Of a DNA stretch of 64,000 nucleotides, positions 46,394 to 57,866 are shown one piece after another. Location of the stretch: the NCBI GenBank assembly GCA_022419385.1, contig JAJUBI010000008.1, positions 1,612,001 to 1,676,000 of the forward strand. The letters run 5' to 3'. The position numbers and the translations under genes were made by a program. The notes beneath the pieces are model-generated. The model ran no database searches, was not told the DNA's origin, and saw only the letters and a list, made by a program, of their open reading frames with translations. Each line of letters starts with the position of its first letter. Position 1 is the first letter of the stretch. The stretch comes from Paraconiothyrium sp. Pb-2020 (Eukaryota; Ascomycota; Dothideomycetes; Pleosporales; Didymosphaeriaceae).

Positions 46394-47941
46394 ATGGTTG
46401 TCCGTGATGAAGTTGTAGCCCCTCTACAATCCGGTATACCTCTCCGACTTGTGAACCAGCGCCTTTCCGCCATCGACGTGACTGAAGATATACGATCACT
46501 CATCATCGACACCATAAACGACAAAGATGTCACACGAGGCTCAACACCGCGTTCGGAAAGTCCGGGTTATATGGTGACTCCTCCAGGGATATCCACATTC
46601 ACCATGTTCCCTGAGCGCAAGCGTCAAAGCAGCGAGATCATCATCAAACCTATGACAAAAAGACCAAGATTGAGACGCAAGGCAAACACTGCACCTTCGG
46701 GAGCATTGCAGATACTTCCTGAAGGCAAACCGCAGTTTAAGCCGCAGCTGCCGAGACGAGCAATCAGTACGAGAACGGCAGACGCTCTCTCGAGGTCTGG
46801 CAGTAGAGATCGACGCAGACCATCAAAGACACTCCCATCGAAGGCAACCGAGCTGATGAAGCTTGGGGAAAGAGCGCCGAGGTCACTTGTCAGTAAGAAA
46901 AAGAGCAAAAGAAATTCGGGAGGCAGAATGGGATTGAGGTCGAAGCCTTTGGTCTGGAGGATGTCGTCGCCACCGAAGGTGTTTGAGCTCCCTCCAGAGC
47001 TGAAGCCGTCTTTTTCGGAGAAGGACAGAGTGAAGGAGACGCTGAGGTTGAAGGAGGTGGACATGATTAGGGTCAACCGTGTAGGTTGTGATGAGCCGAG
47101 AGGGCTGGCTTCGTCGCCGGCATCATCGATAGTCCTCACACCGATTGCCTGTTATGAAAGGCCTACCATTATGAGGATGAAGACTCCGCCGACCCCTGCA
47201 AGAAGCCTTACGCCCCTGAGGGGTACACCATCGAGAAGTGAAACTCCCAGGTGTTCGTCGCCTTTAAGAGATGCTACAGGCCCTGGAGACGCTTCGCCGG
47301 CAAGCTCACTTAAAAGTTCTGGAAGTCGGAGAAGTGGGACACTGTCAACGAGAGCGAAGCATTTCTCGTTGCCATTGAGCCCCGTTGCTCAACAAGTTCC
47401 ATGGAGGAAATCGATAGTCGCTGATAGCACTCCGCGGAACACGACCCCCATACCAAGAGAAAGGAGAAGGGTGTACACCCCGGGACCCATCCAAATCGAA
47501 GAGAAGATCTCTGTGACGCCTCGACGGAGCTCAGTTGCCAATCTAGAACGATTTGACGATGGAACAGTACCGCAAGCCAAACGGTTCTCTGACTTGGTGG
47601 CATTAGAAGGGATCACGATGTACTTCGAAGCGCTTGGAGTTTGCTCAGAAGCATCACAGGCATGCTTGGACAGGTATTGGCTGCGCAACAGGACAAACAG
47701 TTACCAGGTGTCTGGTACAAGCGCAAACAGCGCACGAAAGGGTGCGCCTGGTCTATCATCTATGCTTGCGGCACCTATTGCTTCGCTGCCCTCAGGTAGT
47801 ATAGCGACTACTTTCGAGGGGATATTTCGGTCACAGAAGGCATTGCGAGACGACGAAAGATGTACAGCATCATCTGGAACAGCTGGTCGTCGCAGACCTT
47901 TGCTGCAACAACTGTGGAAGTCTAGCCGAAAGTCTGGGTGA
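46394..47941 (+). CDS. Basic disordered protein of unknown function
   Basis: Single exon, 515 aa, starting MVVRDEVVAPLQSGIP; the only structured-looking N-terminal part is a short helical stretch around LVNQRLSAIDVTEDIRSLI. The middle is Arg/Ser/Pro/Thr-rich with many TP and SP dipeptides (for example PTPARSLTPLRGTPSRSETP), which suggests phosphorylation by proline-directed kinases. A second possible folded part lies near residues 390-430 (RFSDLVALEGITMYFEALGV). I do not recognise the family. The absence of introns and the reasonable codon use support a real gene. The stop is followed by about 1 kb of non-coding sequence. Confidence 0.68.
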   Translation: MVVRDEVVAPLQSGIPLRLVNQRLSAIDVTEDIRSLIIDTINDKDVTRGSTPRSESPGYMVTPPGISTFTMFPERKRQSSEIIIKPMTKRPRLRRKANTAPSGALQILPEGKPQFKPQLPRRAISTRTADALSRSGSRDRRRPSKTLPSKATELMKLGERAPRSLVSKKKSKRNSGGRMGLRSKPLVWRMSSPPKVFELPPELKPSFSEKDRVKETLRLKEVDMIRVNRVGCDEPRGLASSPASSIVLTPIACYERPTIMRMKTPPTPARSLTPLRGTPSRSETPRCSSPLRDATGPGDASPASSLKSSGSRRSGTLSTRAKHFSLPLSPVAQQVPWRKSIVADSTPRNTTPIPRERRRVYTPGPIQIEEKISVTPRRSSVANLERFDDGTVPQAKRFSDLVALEGITMYFEALGVCSEASQACLDRYWLRNRTNSYQVSGTSANSARKGAPGLSSMLAAPIASLPSGSIATTFEGIFRSQKALRDDERCTASSGTAGRRRPLLQQLWKSSRKSG

Positions 47942-48966
47942 GATGGTGAGAGCTGTCATTACCGGGAAGCACCTTGGTGACAACGCGACAACGCAGCACG
48001 TCCGCGCGTTGACGGACGGCGGGTTTGAAATAGCTCGAAACAGTTAATTGATATTGTTGAGAATACGAAAAAGGATGAATTGCATGTTTTTTGAATCAGT
48101 GACAAGTCTGTGCGTGTCGATCTCGGGAGGCCTTGACGCGATGTCGGATGGCCAATGAAGGAGAGCCTGATGAGGAATGAGGGCCAGGGGGGTTCTATCG
48201 TGGAATGACGCGGTGGCCTTGATGGCAGGCGGACTGCTGCTGGTGCTCGCTGTGCCTTCCGGTGAGGAGCTCCCCTGCACGAGGGCGTAGTTGGCCAGTC
48301 TCTGACAGGGCGTAGCGATTTGATCGGTCAACAGCCTCCAACATGTTGCCCTGGTGGGTGGGCGCAGCTCTTCATGTATGCCCCGTCACAGTGTGACAGT
48401 GAGGTCAACGCTGGGCGAGACTGGCCGACGGTGTGTGGAGGACGAGGTATGCGCTGCCGCGATGATGCCAGGAGGTGCCACAGTGGTCGGCGCGCAGGAA
48501 GCGACGCCCTCGTCGAGTGCGATAGGGACGATCCCTCGGCGACGTAAAGCGAGGCGACGAATCTGCGTCGCGGTTCGAGACAAGACTCCAATCAAACCCC
48601 TGAAGCCGTACGAGTGATCGCAGCTGGGTTGCCCTGTTCGGCCTGGCTGTCCTTGGCCGTGCACACTTCGATAGACCCGCTTTCCAGGGCGCTCGTCAGA
48701 CGTCCTCTCCGACACGAGCCAGCGCATCGATTGCGGGTCGCTCTCGTCTATCGTTCTAAAAGCCCCCGTCCCGCCCATCCTCCATGCCTACTCCTCACTT
48801 GCGATCGCCTTGCTATTCTGAACCCATCTATTCGCGTCTATCACTGCCATCACCGTCCAGCACAGTCCAAAGACTCTTCGCACAGACAGTCCAGCGTCAC
48901 TGATCATCGCCAACGTCGGTTTGCTTCCACGCCTCGCCTTCTCGACACCAATCCTCATCGCACACC
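47942..48966. other. Intergenic, leader of the C2H2 gene
   Basis: About 1 kb, GC-rich, with C/T-rich sequence near 48780-48960 that fits a 5' leader of the next gene. Open frames inside it lack domains. Confidence 0.45.
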
Positions 48967-50876
48967 ATGGCTACGGCCTTCTCGAGTAGTATCGAGCACA
49001 TCAAACAAGCATTTTGCAATGAGTACTCTCATCTCTCAGAGCAGGAGCGCCAGCAACTATGGCTACAGCATGTCGCCCAGCTGCCTAGCAGCCCTCAATC
49101 GCAATCACACGCACAACATGTCCCGCGCTCAATGTCCAGCTCCACTGCCAACATGACGCAACTACTCGTATGAAGTCTTATACTTTGGTGTGCGCTACCC
49201 TCTTTAACACAAACCAGGTCAACAGCTATGGCAACATGGGCCGTGTCCAATCCGCCCCAGTTGCACCAGCCATGCAACAGTCTATGTCCCTATCAAACGA
49301 CAACAGCCTCCAGCGATCCACTTCAAATATGTCTAACTGGCAGTCATCATTCGATGATCAGTCCAACGCATATGTATTCTCTGATGCATCAATGTCGAGA
49401 CAGCAAACGCTGCAACCCATCAACGAGACGACCTTCACCAATGACAGCATGGTTGAGTACTCGCCCGACGACTATGTCAACTTCATCGAGACCTCAGACA
49501 ATGCCCAGCCCTCCCTTGCCCAGCCCCATCACCACCCCCAACTGCAACTAACACCAAACAATCAGTGGATGCCGTCATTAGACGTCTCTACATCACCTAG
49601 CACACCGTCAACTGCTCTCATGACGCCGGTCACTCTATCAAGTGACTCAATGAGCCGTCAGAGCAGTTTCAATCCTCATTTCGTTGGTGACGTTCCAATG
49701 TTGCGATCAGATTCTCAAATGTACCCCATCCTCTCTGAAGATGGGACTATTTCTTTTCAAAACGATGTCCATCATGTACAGAAGAATATCAGCGGTCACG
49801 CTGATAATCTTCCTTTCCTATCTACTTCTACCGGTTTCACTGGCCTGCCCAGTGAAACTTCGTTTCTTTCGCCTGTTGCAAATGTTTCTTCTGCAAGTGT
49901 TCATTCACTTGCAGCACAACATCAAGAGAGTGAGCCGTGCCTGGTGGAGGATATGCGGAGGTCGGTTTCAGCATCGTCAATGTCGGCAAATGAGAGCGAC
50001 GCCAGCTACGCTTCTGCGCCTCGCACTCACAACCGCCATGTCCGCCGCGAGCGCGAAATCATCGCGCAGGCCGGCAGCTGCAAGATCGCGCCCAAGGCCG
50101 TTCCCAGCGCTCCCCAGACAAGGTCCGCATCACCCAATGCTCAGATGATGCGGATCGAGTCTGAAGACGGAACCTCGCGACACGTCGGCGTCATCAGCAA
50201 AGCGCCGTACGTACGTCCTCAACATCCCAAGATCCTGTGCCCTCACTGCAGTGAGCGCCCCGAGGGCTTCCGCGGCACGCACGAGCTCGACCGCCACGTT
50301 GCGCGCGCCCACACCGCCGTCCGCAAAGGCTACATCTGCGTGGCGCCCGCCTTCGACAAGAACTTCCTCAGCGGCTGCAAGCACTGCCGCAACAAGAAGG
50401 TCTACGGCGCATACTACAACGCCGCCGCGCATCTCCGCCGCGCCCATTTCCACCCGCGCAAGCGCGGCCGGAAGGGCAAGAACGACGAGAAGCGCGGCGG
50501 TATCGGCGGCGGCGACGACCCGCCCATGGACTACCTCAAGCAGCACTGGATCCGCGAGATCGAGGTCGAGAACAAGACGAAGAGCCCGAAGAACAGCCAC
50601 GCGTCTGCGTCGCCGGCGAGCTCGTCGGACAGTACGCCCGAGCACGACGTCGACGCCGCGTACGACATGGAGCTCGCGTACCCGCCACTGCAGACCGACG
50701 TCTCCATGGCGTCGATAGAACCCAGCCCCTACGTCGACTTCGCGGCGTACAACGCTGTGGACATGAATTTGAACGATGCCTCTGCCGCCTCGCTGTACAA
50801 TGCGCAGTTGATGTATGCGGCGCAGGCACAGCAACAGAGTAATGACGACTTTGATTTCGACGCGTATAGAACCTAG
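48967..50876 (+). CDS. Two-finger C2H2 zinc-finger protein
   Basis: Model: join(48967..49167, 49218..50876), 619 aa, one 50-nt phase-0 intron. The N-terminal 400 residues are Ser/Gln/Asn-rich, like fungal activator regions. Two fingers follow: Cys408, Cys411, His427, His432, then Cys454, Cys457, His472, His477. They are separated by 21 residues, and the second sits in the motif YGAYYNAAAHLRRAHF followed by a basic patch (RKRGRKGK), likely a nuclear signal. I associate this second-finger motif with a fungal-specific protein group, but cannot name a characterised member. A role as a DNA-binding regulator is inferred. The C-terminus is acidic with Gln runs. Confidence 0.82.
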
Positions 50877-51532
50877 TCAGGTTCTATACTCTTTTTCCTT
50901 TCTTCTTTAATTGTTTTCCTTCATCGTAAGTTCGGACATACATGCATGGGTTCGGCGTTTGGGTATGCTTCTCTATACGATTGTGGATATGGATGGGCTG
51001 GGACCGCCCCAAGAGCTGGGATGGTCTGCCACGGTGGGCTTTTGCGATGCATGTTACTGGCGTTTTGCTTTAGTTTCGCTTTCTTCACGTACACATGATG
51101 GTTTGATGCTGTTTAAGGATTCTCGTCGCGGAGCCTTGATATCCTTCTAGTACATCATGGTTATTGTTCGGCGATGTCATTTCTCTTGGCTGGATTGAGT
51201 CGTGGATACGAGCACTGTTAGCTATTGTGTATTGCTATTACCCTGCCTGTCGTAGCTCTCTCACCCAGAAGCTCGAAGCAGGAGTATGAATTGACAGCGA
51301 ATTGCTTCAATCAAATCGTGCTGGTATGACTACAACCATCCGTGTAGCAGCCCATTGGGTCAGTGGCGCCTCACACAATCTCAACTTTAGGAACAAACAA
51401 CGACGTGAACAATAGAAGATAGCAATAATATTAAAGCGTATGTACCGAGTCGTATCCCAAGAACCTCGCTCGAAATGACCATGGATATCATGCAAAAGAA
51501 CGATATGGGCTACAAGCCCCCCAGAGCGCCCC
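50877..51532. other. Convergent 3' flanks
   Basis: About 650 bp between the stops of the C2H2 and CAP-Gly genes. Nothing coding was recognised. Confidence 0.45.
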
Positions 51533-54000
51533 CTAGAACGCATCTTCATTAGGACATGCCGTAACATCGTGACCCTCGTTTTCGCAGAGAGCACACCACT
51601 TATCTGGGTCAGGCGCTGATTCACCCTTGGGAGGGACGAGGCCCGAGCTGGGAGAGCTGGGGTTAAATGCAGGCGGCGGTGGCGGAGGAAGGTCACCAGT
51701 TGGAGCATTGCCCGGCGTTTTGGTTGGAGTTACTGCTGAGGGACGTGGCCCGTTGGAAGATACAGAAAGGTTTCGAAGGCCCTCGATGACTGCATCTTTG
51801 CCGTTGCGAGTACCGCTGAGCGCCTTTGGCGCTTCTGCCCCGCCCATAGAGGGACAATTAAGGATGTCGTGACCGGCCCCTTCGCAGAAGCCGCACCACA
51901 TGTTGTCGCCATCGGCGGAGGAAAGACCATCAGCTGACGCGTCGATGGGTTCAAGTGGTAGCGGTGGAACGTCCCGGCGGGTGGCTTGTGGAGAACCTCT
52001 CCAGCTCACCACAGTCCCTTTCGAATCGCGTCCGGAGGACCGCTTTTCTTCCTTTGCCGTATGCTCCGAGACGCCATTGCTAATGAAACTCTCGCGTTGG
52101 GCATTGGCATTGATTTGCTCCTTCAGTCGCTCAATTTCCCGCTCAAGCTCCTCCTCCCTGAACGCTTTGCGCTCGACAAGCCCACGAAGCTCCTCTTTCT
52201 CTCGCTCGACTACCGCCACTCTTGCATTTGCGGTCCGTAGCTCCTCAGGATTGACAGATGATCCGTGACGTGACAAAGGGGAACGGCCGTGCTCTTCGGC
52301 AGGGCCAGAGCTTAATGAGTGAATGATAGCTTTCAGACCGCGGATTTCATCGTCTCGCTGCTCCAAATCTCGCGCGCCAGGGCTCGCGGGACCGTCTTCT
52401 ATCGCCTTTGCGCCCTTCAAGGCTGCTGCAGCTTTCTCCCGCTCCCGGCGCAGTTCGGATCGGCCACGTTCGACTTCGCCGCGGAGGAACTCAACTTCGC
52501 CACGAGCTTCAGCTTCGCCTCTCCTGGCATCCTCTAGGCCTTCCTCAAGCTCTTGAACAAGTTCTTCAAGCTGCTTCAGCTGCATGGCTACAGTTGCAAC
52601 ATCTTCACCTCGCGAATGTAGTTCCCGCAATTCTTCCTGTAATTCTTCCACTTTCCGTTCGTATACTCGTTCAGTCTCCGTGCTAGCAAGCTCAAGAGTG
52701 TCGATAGTACTTCGGAAGTCCGCTCGATGTGCATCGAACTCAGCCGTAAGCATAGCGATCTTCTCGTTCTTCTCGCGAAGCAGCGACCGTAGCTGTGCCA
52801 CATCGTTCGATTCGTGGTCGCCACTGTTTCTAGATGACCCGAAACTCATACCGTCCTCTGGTAGCATGCTCTGAATCTCTGCCAGACTGGACTCCATCTC
52901 CGCAAGCGATGCAGCTTGCTCTTTAAGTTGCTTGTCACGTTCCTCGAGGAGTTTGCTCAGACGTGTCACCTCCTCATCGGACTGACTCGAGCCAGGTCTC
53001 CGACGAGTAGAGCTCGCCATCGAATTATTGCTGACTCTGTTGGCTGTTGGTGTAGTCTCTGCATCTTCGTCAATAGTATCATGATGACCCAAACGCGAAT
53101 TGTTGCGCGAATATGGCCGAGGTGGACCAGGTGTCCGTGGCTTTTGGAAGGCCGATGTCTTAGGTCCAGGGCTATTAAACCTTGGAGCACCGATACTCTT
53201 CGAGAAACCCGAAGGTGTAATCGATCCAGCCCTACTAGGTGTGGGCGCAAGATTGGGCTGCTTGCGAAATGGCGACTCAGGTCGCGGCAGCGAGGGTCTG
53301 CCTGGTTGCTTGAACTGCGGGCTTGATGCGCGGGCACCAGGACCGACAGACTGAGAGAACTTAGGTATTGAGGGCGTATCGGGGCTATGGTCTGGTCTCT
53401 CGCGAGTCGAGGCGCTGAAGTCTGGTCTTGCGCGTGTCGATGCGCTGAAGTTTGGTCTTTCGCGAGAGGAGGCGCTGAACTTGCTACCGTACGACGGGGT
53501 CGTGGGGGTCGGGGGCAGGTCGGAGCCGGAAGGTGATCGTTTCTTTGCTCGGTGAACTGGTAAGAATATCCCAGCGCCGGGGACGGTGGTGTTGAAATAG
53601 CTCGTACTGTGCACCAGTCAATATTACGTGCTGTTATCGAACATCAATTCACATACCCATCAACGTCGCCGTCGTTCTTCCCGCGCGATGCAAACTGTCT
53701 GCTAAGTTCAACACCGGCGAAAACACCAGGCTTGCCGCGTACGCTGCCGATGAATTTGACAACACCGGTCATGGACCCAGGCACATCGACCAGGTCGCCA
53801 ATCTCGAGTTCGCGGCCGTCGCCGCCCATTTTGCTGGTGGGGGTGGTGGGTTTGCCAACAAGAGCGTTCAGACTCGCCTTCCTTGCGACTGCTGTAGACT
53901 GCGCGAGAGATAGATTGGGTGAAGAAGCGACGCTTGCGAGCGTGTGTGAGGGACGAGGCGGACCAAGCCGTCGCGGCGTCCCGGGCGTTTGTAAGGACAT
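51533..54000 (-). CDS. CAP-Gly microtubule plus-end protein, CLIP-170 type
   Basis: Model: complement(join(51533..53606, 53657..54000)), 805 aa; the 50-nt intron splits the CAP-Gly domain and the join restores DGDVDGTSYFNTT. The CAP-Gly domain spans about 65-130 and contains the tubulin-tail-binding motif GKNDG. A Ser/Arg/Pro-rich basic linker follows with a three-fold decapeptide repeat, then a long coiled coil (about 320-620). Two CCHC knuckles close the protein (MWCGFCEGAGHDILNCP, and Cys786, Cys789, His794, Cys799). This is the full CLIP-170 layout (S. pombe Tip1, yeast Bik1). Such proteins track growing microtubule ends and regulate polarised growth. Confidence 0.92.
53391..53480 (-). 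repeat. 30-bp coding repeat, three units
   Basis: Three tandem 30-bp units (53391, 53421, 53451) within the CAP-Gly gene encode variants of the decapeptide FSAS(T/S)R(E/A)RP(D/N), in the basic linker after the CAP-Gly domain. Confidence 0.85.
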
Positions 54001-55267
54001 CCTGGGTGTAGCCCGCCCGGGAGTGTAATGTTATTGTTGACTAGGGTCATAAGAGAAGAGACGGATGTTTACCGTAAGCCACAGCGCGGTCGCATGGGCC
54101 CACCCCACGCCAATGAGAACACACCCACCACCCCAAAGGAGACCAGTCGTGCGCCATGCGAGGACAGAGTTTGGATCGCCATATCAATTGCACGCCGCTG
54201 TGGAGTCGTACAAAATTCCATGTCTGCCTGTGAACCGGTCTACGAAAGTCATCATACGCCCGTTGATCTAGTTCCGCTCGCAACAGCAATCTCCGGACTG
54301 TCGTTCTGACATCACAGATACTGTCTCTTACGCTGGAATGGAAGCGATGAGTGATCTCTCGTGAGCAGGAAGATCTTGCAGCATATTTTAGCACATGCAG
54401 GTGCAACTTTAGTTCCCATAGTGTGTGTGGGCCCGGTGTCAAGACGGACACTTGCAGTTTCGTGCTACGGCAACACTAGAAATCGTCTACTGTTGCGCGG
54501 GGCTACCACTAGATTTTGTGAGACATTCGATTGACACAGGTGAACAGCCAAGGAAAGTGACACAGCGGACTTGCGAAAGTCTCAAATGTAGTCTTGCTTT
54601 CTTGTGTGCATCCCGGGTAACGCTTTCTGATCAGGAGGATCAGATGATGTAGGTCGAGAAACAGGTGGACGGCGTTGGGAAATGTGTGTTAGACACCATA
54701 TCTATGGAGGTAGTCAATTATTCTAGCAAATTGTTTGGTTACTGGGAAATACCACAAAAGCATGCTATATCATTGATGGGTAGCTTCATAGCTTGGCATT
54801 GTTGAAGCGGACGACCTAAACAAATCCAGCAGAATATGCTGTTGGAAGGCTGAAACGCGTTATCACGTGGAAACCCAGTAAGTTTCAGCGTGTAGTGGAG
54901 GCCAGGTTCCCTGGAATTAAAGGCAGTGTCATAAGTGACATGGTCGTGTGGGCAGTCGACAAGTCAGATGCGATGGTGTGAACACCTTGTAATTGTGTTT
55001 CAAGAGCAGGAACTTCAAGCGATCACATAGTACGCTACTAATTGGGCGCAATCAATTGTATGTTGACTGGAAACATGTTCAACAAGTTGTTCTAAACGAG
55101 GTGCTATTGCGCAGCTATCCCGAGTCGGCAGCAGCGACCCCTCCGCCAATTGCCTCGGCTCGGAGATCTGCTAACGATTGCCGCTTCCTCCTCACGCATC
55201 TACAAAACACAAGAGCCATGCTTCTTTCCCTAGGTTTCCACCCCGGATTCCCCACAATAATTACACA
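54001..55267. other. Divergent intergenic region, CAP-Gly and APH-kinase genes
   Basis: About 1.27 kb between divergent starts. It has no recognised coding frame or repeat; both promoters should lie here. Confidence 0.45.
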
Positions 55268-56475
55268 ATGGCTGGTGCAGTCAGACAGCCCATAGATGTC
55301 GCGTCCCTTGAGCGCTATATCTCGTCCAATGTTCCGGAAATCACGGTTCCGATCGATGTGAAGCAGTTTGGATATGGCCAGAGCAACCCTACATACCAGT
55401 TGACAGACAAGACTGGCAAGAAATATGTCATGCGGAAGAAGCCGCCGGGAACACTTCTTTCGAAGGTATGACTTCAGATGACAGGTATGGTCAACCGCGG
55501 GCTGACCAAAGTAGACAGCACATAAAGTCGACCGCGAATATCGGATAATCCACGCTCTAGAGAAGACCGATGTCCCCGTTCCGAAAGCTTATGCCTTGTG
55601 CCAAGATGAGAAAGTCATAGGGTCTGACTTCTACATTATGGAGTTCCTTGATGGTCGCATCTTTGAGGATCCGTCGATTCCTGGAGTTACACCGGAGGAG
55701 CGCACGAAGATGTAGGTCGCATTCCATGCGGATAATTTGAGACATACTGATTCATGACTGCAGGTGGCACTCCGCCATCACAACCCTGGCCAAGTTCCAC
55801 CGCGTTATTCCCAGAGACGTCGGCCTCGAGAGCTATGGGAAACCGTCCGGCTTCTACAATCGTCAAATCTCTACATTCAACACAATTTCCAAATCACAAG
55901 CAGCGGCAAAGGATAAAGAGACGGGGATACCGGTCGGCAAGATTCCGCATCAAGATGATATGGTAGCTTTCTTCAGCGACTCCAACACGCAACCAAAAGA
56001 TAGAAGTAGCTTTGTGCATGGCGATTACAAGATCGACAATGTAGTGTTCCACAAGACCGAACCCAGAGTCATCGGTATTCTCGACTGGGAAATGTCGACA
56101 ATAGGACACCCCTTGAGCGACTTGAACAACGTATTCGCGCCATATCTGTGGGCCGATAAGAAGAAAGCACTGGGCAGCCGCGCCAACGAGGCGTTTCTAC
56201 CTGGTAGGACGCCAGGTCTTCCATCAGAAGACCAGCTCGTTGCGTGGTACTCAGAAGTTGCTGGGTGGGATCCCAGACCAGATCTGACTTGGGGACATGC
56301 ATTTTCGACATACAGGTCGGCGATCATCATGCAGGGCATTGCGGCGCGGTATGCGCTACGTCAAGCGAGTAGTGCACAGGCTCACGAGTACGGCTCGTTG
56401 ATGAAGCCGTTTGCTGAGGCCGCGTGGGATTTGGTGCAAGGTTATAAGAGATCACACGAGAAAGCAAGGCTATAG
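55268..56475 (+). CDS. APH-fold kinase, ACAD10/11-like
   Basis: Model: join(55268..55465, 55515..55711, 55764..56475), 368 aa, introns of 49 and 52 nt. The start is the ATG of MAGAVRQPIDVASLERY. The aminoglycoside-phosphotransferase fold is shown by YVMRKKPPG (nucleotide-binding Lys region), FYIMEFLDGR, the catalytic HGDYKIDNVVF near residue 216 and DWEMSTIGHPLSDL. This subgroup equals the N-terminal kinase part of ACAD10/ACAD11, which phosphorylates 4-hydroxy acids for beta-oxidation; here no acyl-CoA dehydrogenase domain is fused. Whether the stand-alone protein has the same substrate is inference. The protein lacks an obvious mitochondrial presequence or PTS1 (ends EKARL, which is close to a PTS1-like tripeptide ARL but unproven). 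Confidence 0.85.
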
Positions 56476-57201
56476 TGTATGTATAAGCAAGTCGATGTCC
56501 AGCAACACAATTTCTTCCCAATCTTGTTTTGTGAATGTATTCGCCGAAAATATTATATCAACTGCTGCTTCAGGAGTTTCCTATGACGAGTTCATCTAGG
56601 TTATACCCTACAATAATAATAACGTTAGGCTGCTTGATACTTTGATCAGAACCTGACGGCCTCAGTTGGATCGTTCTCAGAGATTACAAGGTCCTGAGGT
56701 TGGTTTTGATCATTGACCATCGTCAATTCTAACCCAATCGCGACAAGGGACATCCGGTAGGAACATTAGGTAGTAAATAAATGCTCAGTCTTGCCCGTTG
56801 ACTTCAAATGTTGGCGTAGATTCTTGATGCTGTCACAGATTTGAACGCTACTTGAGTGCTTGAAGGTCACACGAGCTCAAATTGATTTACGCCGAGCTTA
56901 CATCTACCTTTCGAGCGCGTGACAGCCTCTGGCACATGCACTGCAGGATACATTCACTCACTGGACTGCATGGCCGATAATCTTGAAATCTTATGAATTG
57001 CGAATTGCAAAATGGTATCATGTTCTTGCTGATCTGTAGCTTGGCTGTGTCAACACATGTACCGATCTCAGAGAGGTTCGATGTGAAGAAATAACCGGGT
57101 ACGTACCCACAAGCTTTTCCCTGAACGCCTTCCACTCGTCCCATCATTGATAGACCCCAGCTCATGGATAGTACGCGACGCTTGTTGTTGGTGTGCCTCG
57201 C
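56476..57201. other. Convergent 3' flanks
   Basis: About 730 bp between the kinase and SmG stops, AT-rich in places (56520-56650). No gene was recognised. Confidence 0.45.
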
Positions 57202-57569
57202 TCAATGTCTTCCGCCTCCGCCCCTGTGGTCATCTGTGTTGATGCGGTCGAGCGCCTAATGCATTGTTAGTGATTTTGCGATGGCCGATGCAGATATGGA
57301 TATACGAACCTCCAGCATGACAACAGCATTTCCTCGAATGACGACCATGCCGAGTCTCTCTTTTCCGCCATCTTTCTTCTCCTCTAGAGCTTCGTCCAGC
57401 ACAACGTTTAGATAGACATCGTAACCTCGTAGGGTGCCCTGGACTTTGCGGCTGCCATTGAGCGACACGAGAATGCGCTTTTCCAGATACTGCCACATAT
57501 TAGCATCCCATGTCAAAGAATTATTACTGCGCGTCTCACCTTCTTGAGCTCAGGCTGCGCTTGAGGCAT
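57202..57569 (-). CDS. Small nuclear ribonucleoprotein SmG
   Basis: Model: complement(join(57202..57255, 57310..57489, 57540..57569)), 87 aa, too intron-split to appear as one frame. The first exon is 30 nt and gives MPQAQPELKK. Sm1 (LEKRILVSLNGSRKVQGTL, then GYDVYLNVVLDEA) and Sm2 (MVVIRGNAVVMLEAL) motifs are complete, and the C-terminus is Gly-rich. SmG is one of seven Sm proteins forming the ring on U1, U2, U4 and U5 snRNAs. Introns of 50 and 54 nt. Confidence 0.93.
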
Positions 57570-57866
57570 CTTGAAGTATGGCGGCGGTGTGAAGTGTACG
57601 TATAGTCGCGCGGTCGCTTTGGTGCAGATATGCTAGAAAATATACTGAATTTTGACCGGAGCCTCGAGGAAGAGAGCGCGTGGAGGTGTGTCGTATTGGC
57701 CTTGTCGTGTGGTGGAGTTGTCGAGTTGCGCAGATCGAAAAGCTATCCCGCAATCATCAATTCGAGGTCTTGGCGTGTACTAAGCTAGGCAAGCACCGAA
57801 GTCACTGGTTCTTTTCCGCAACTTTCTCAGTTCAACCTTACAATTTCAGAAACACACAGCACAACA
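57570..57866. promoter_or_regulatory. Divergent promoter, SmG and Ntr2
   Basis: A 297-bp spacer between two splicing genes transcribed in opposite directions; shared control is possible but no motif stands out. Confidence 0.4.

Noticed and set aside
50130..50834. 234-aa minus-strand frame
   Set aside because: It is the antisense of the C2H2 gene's GC-rich finger region and has no family resemblance.
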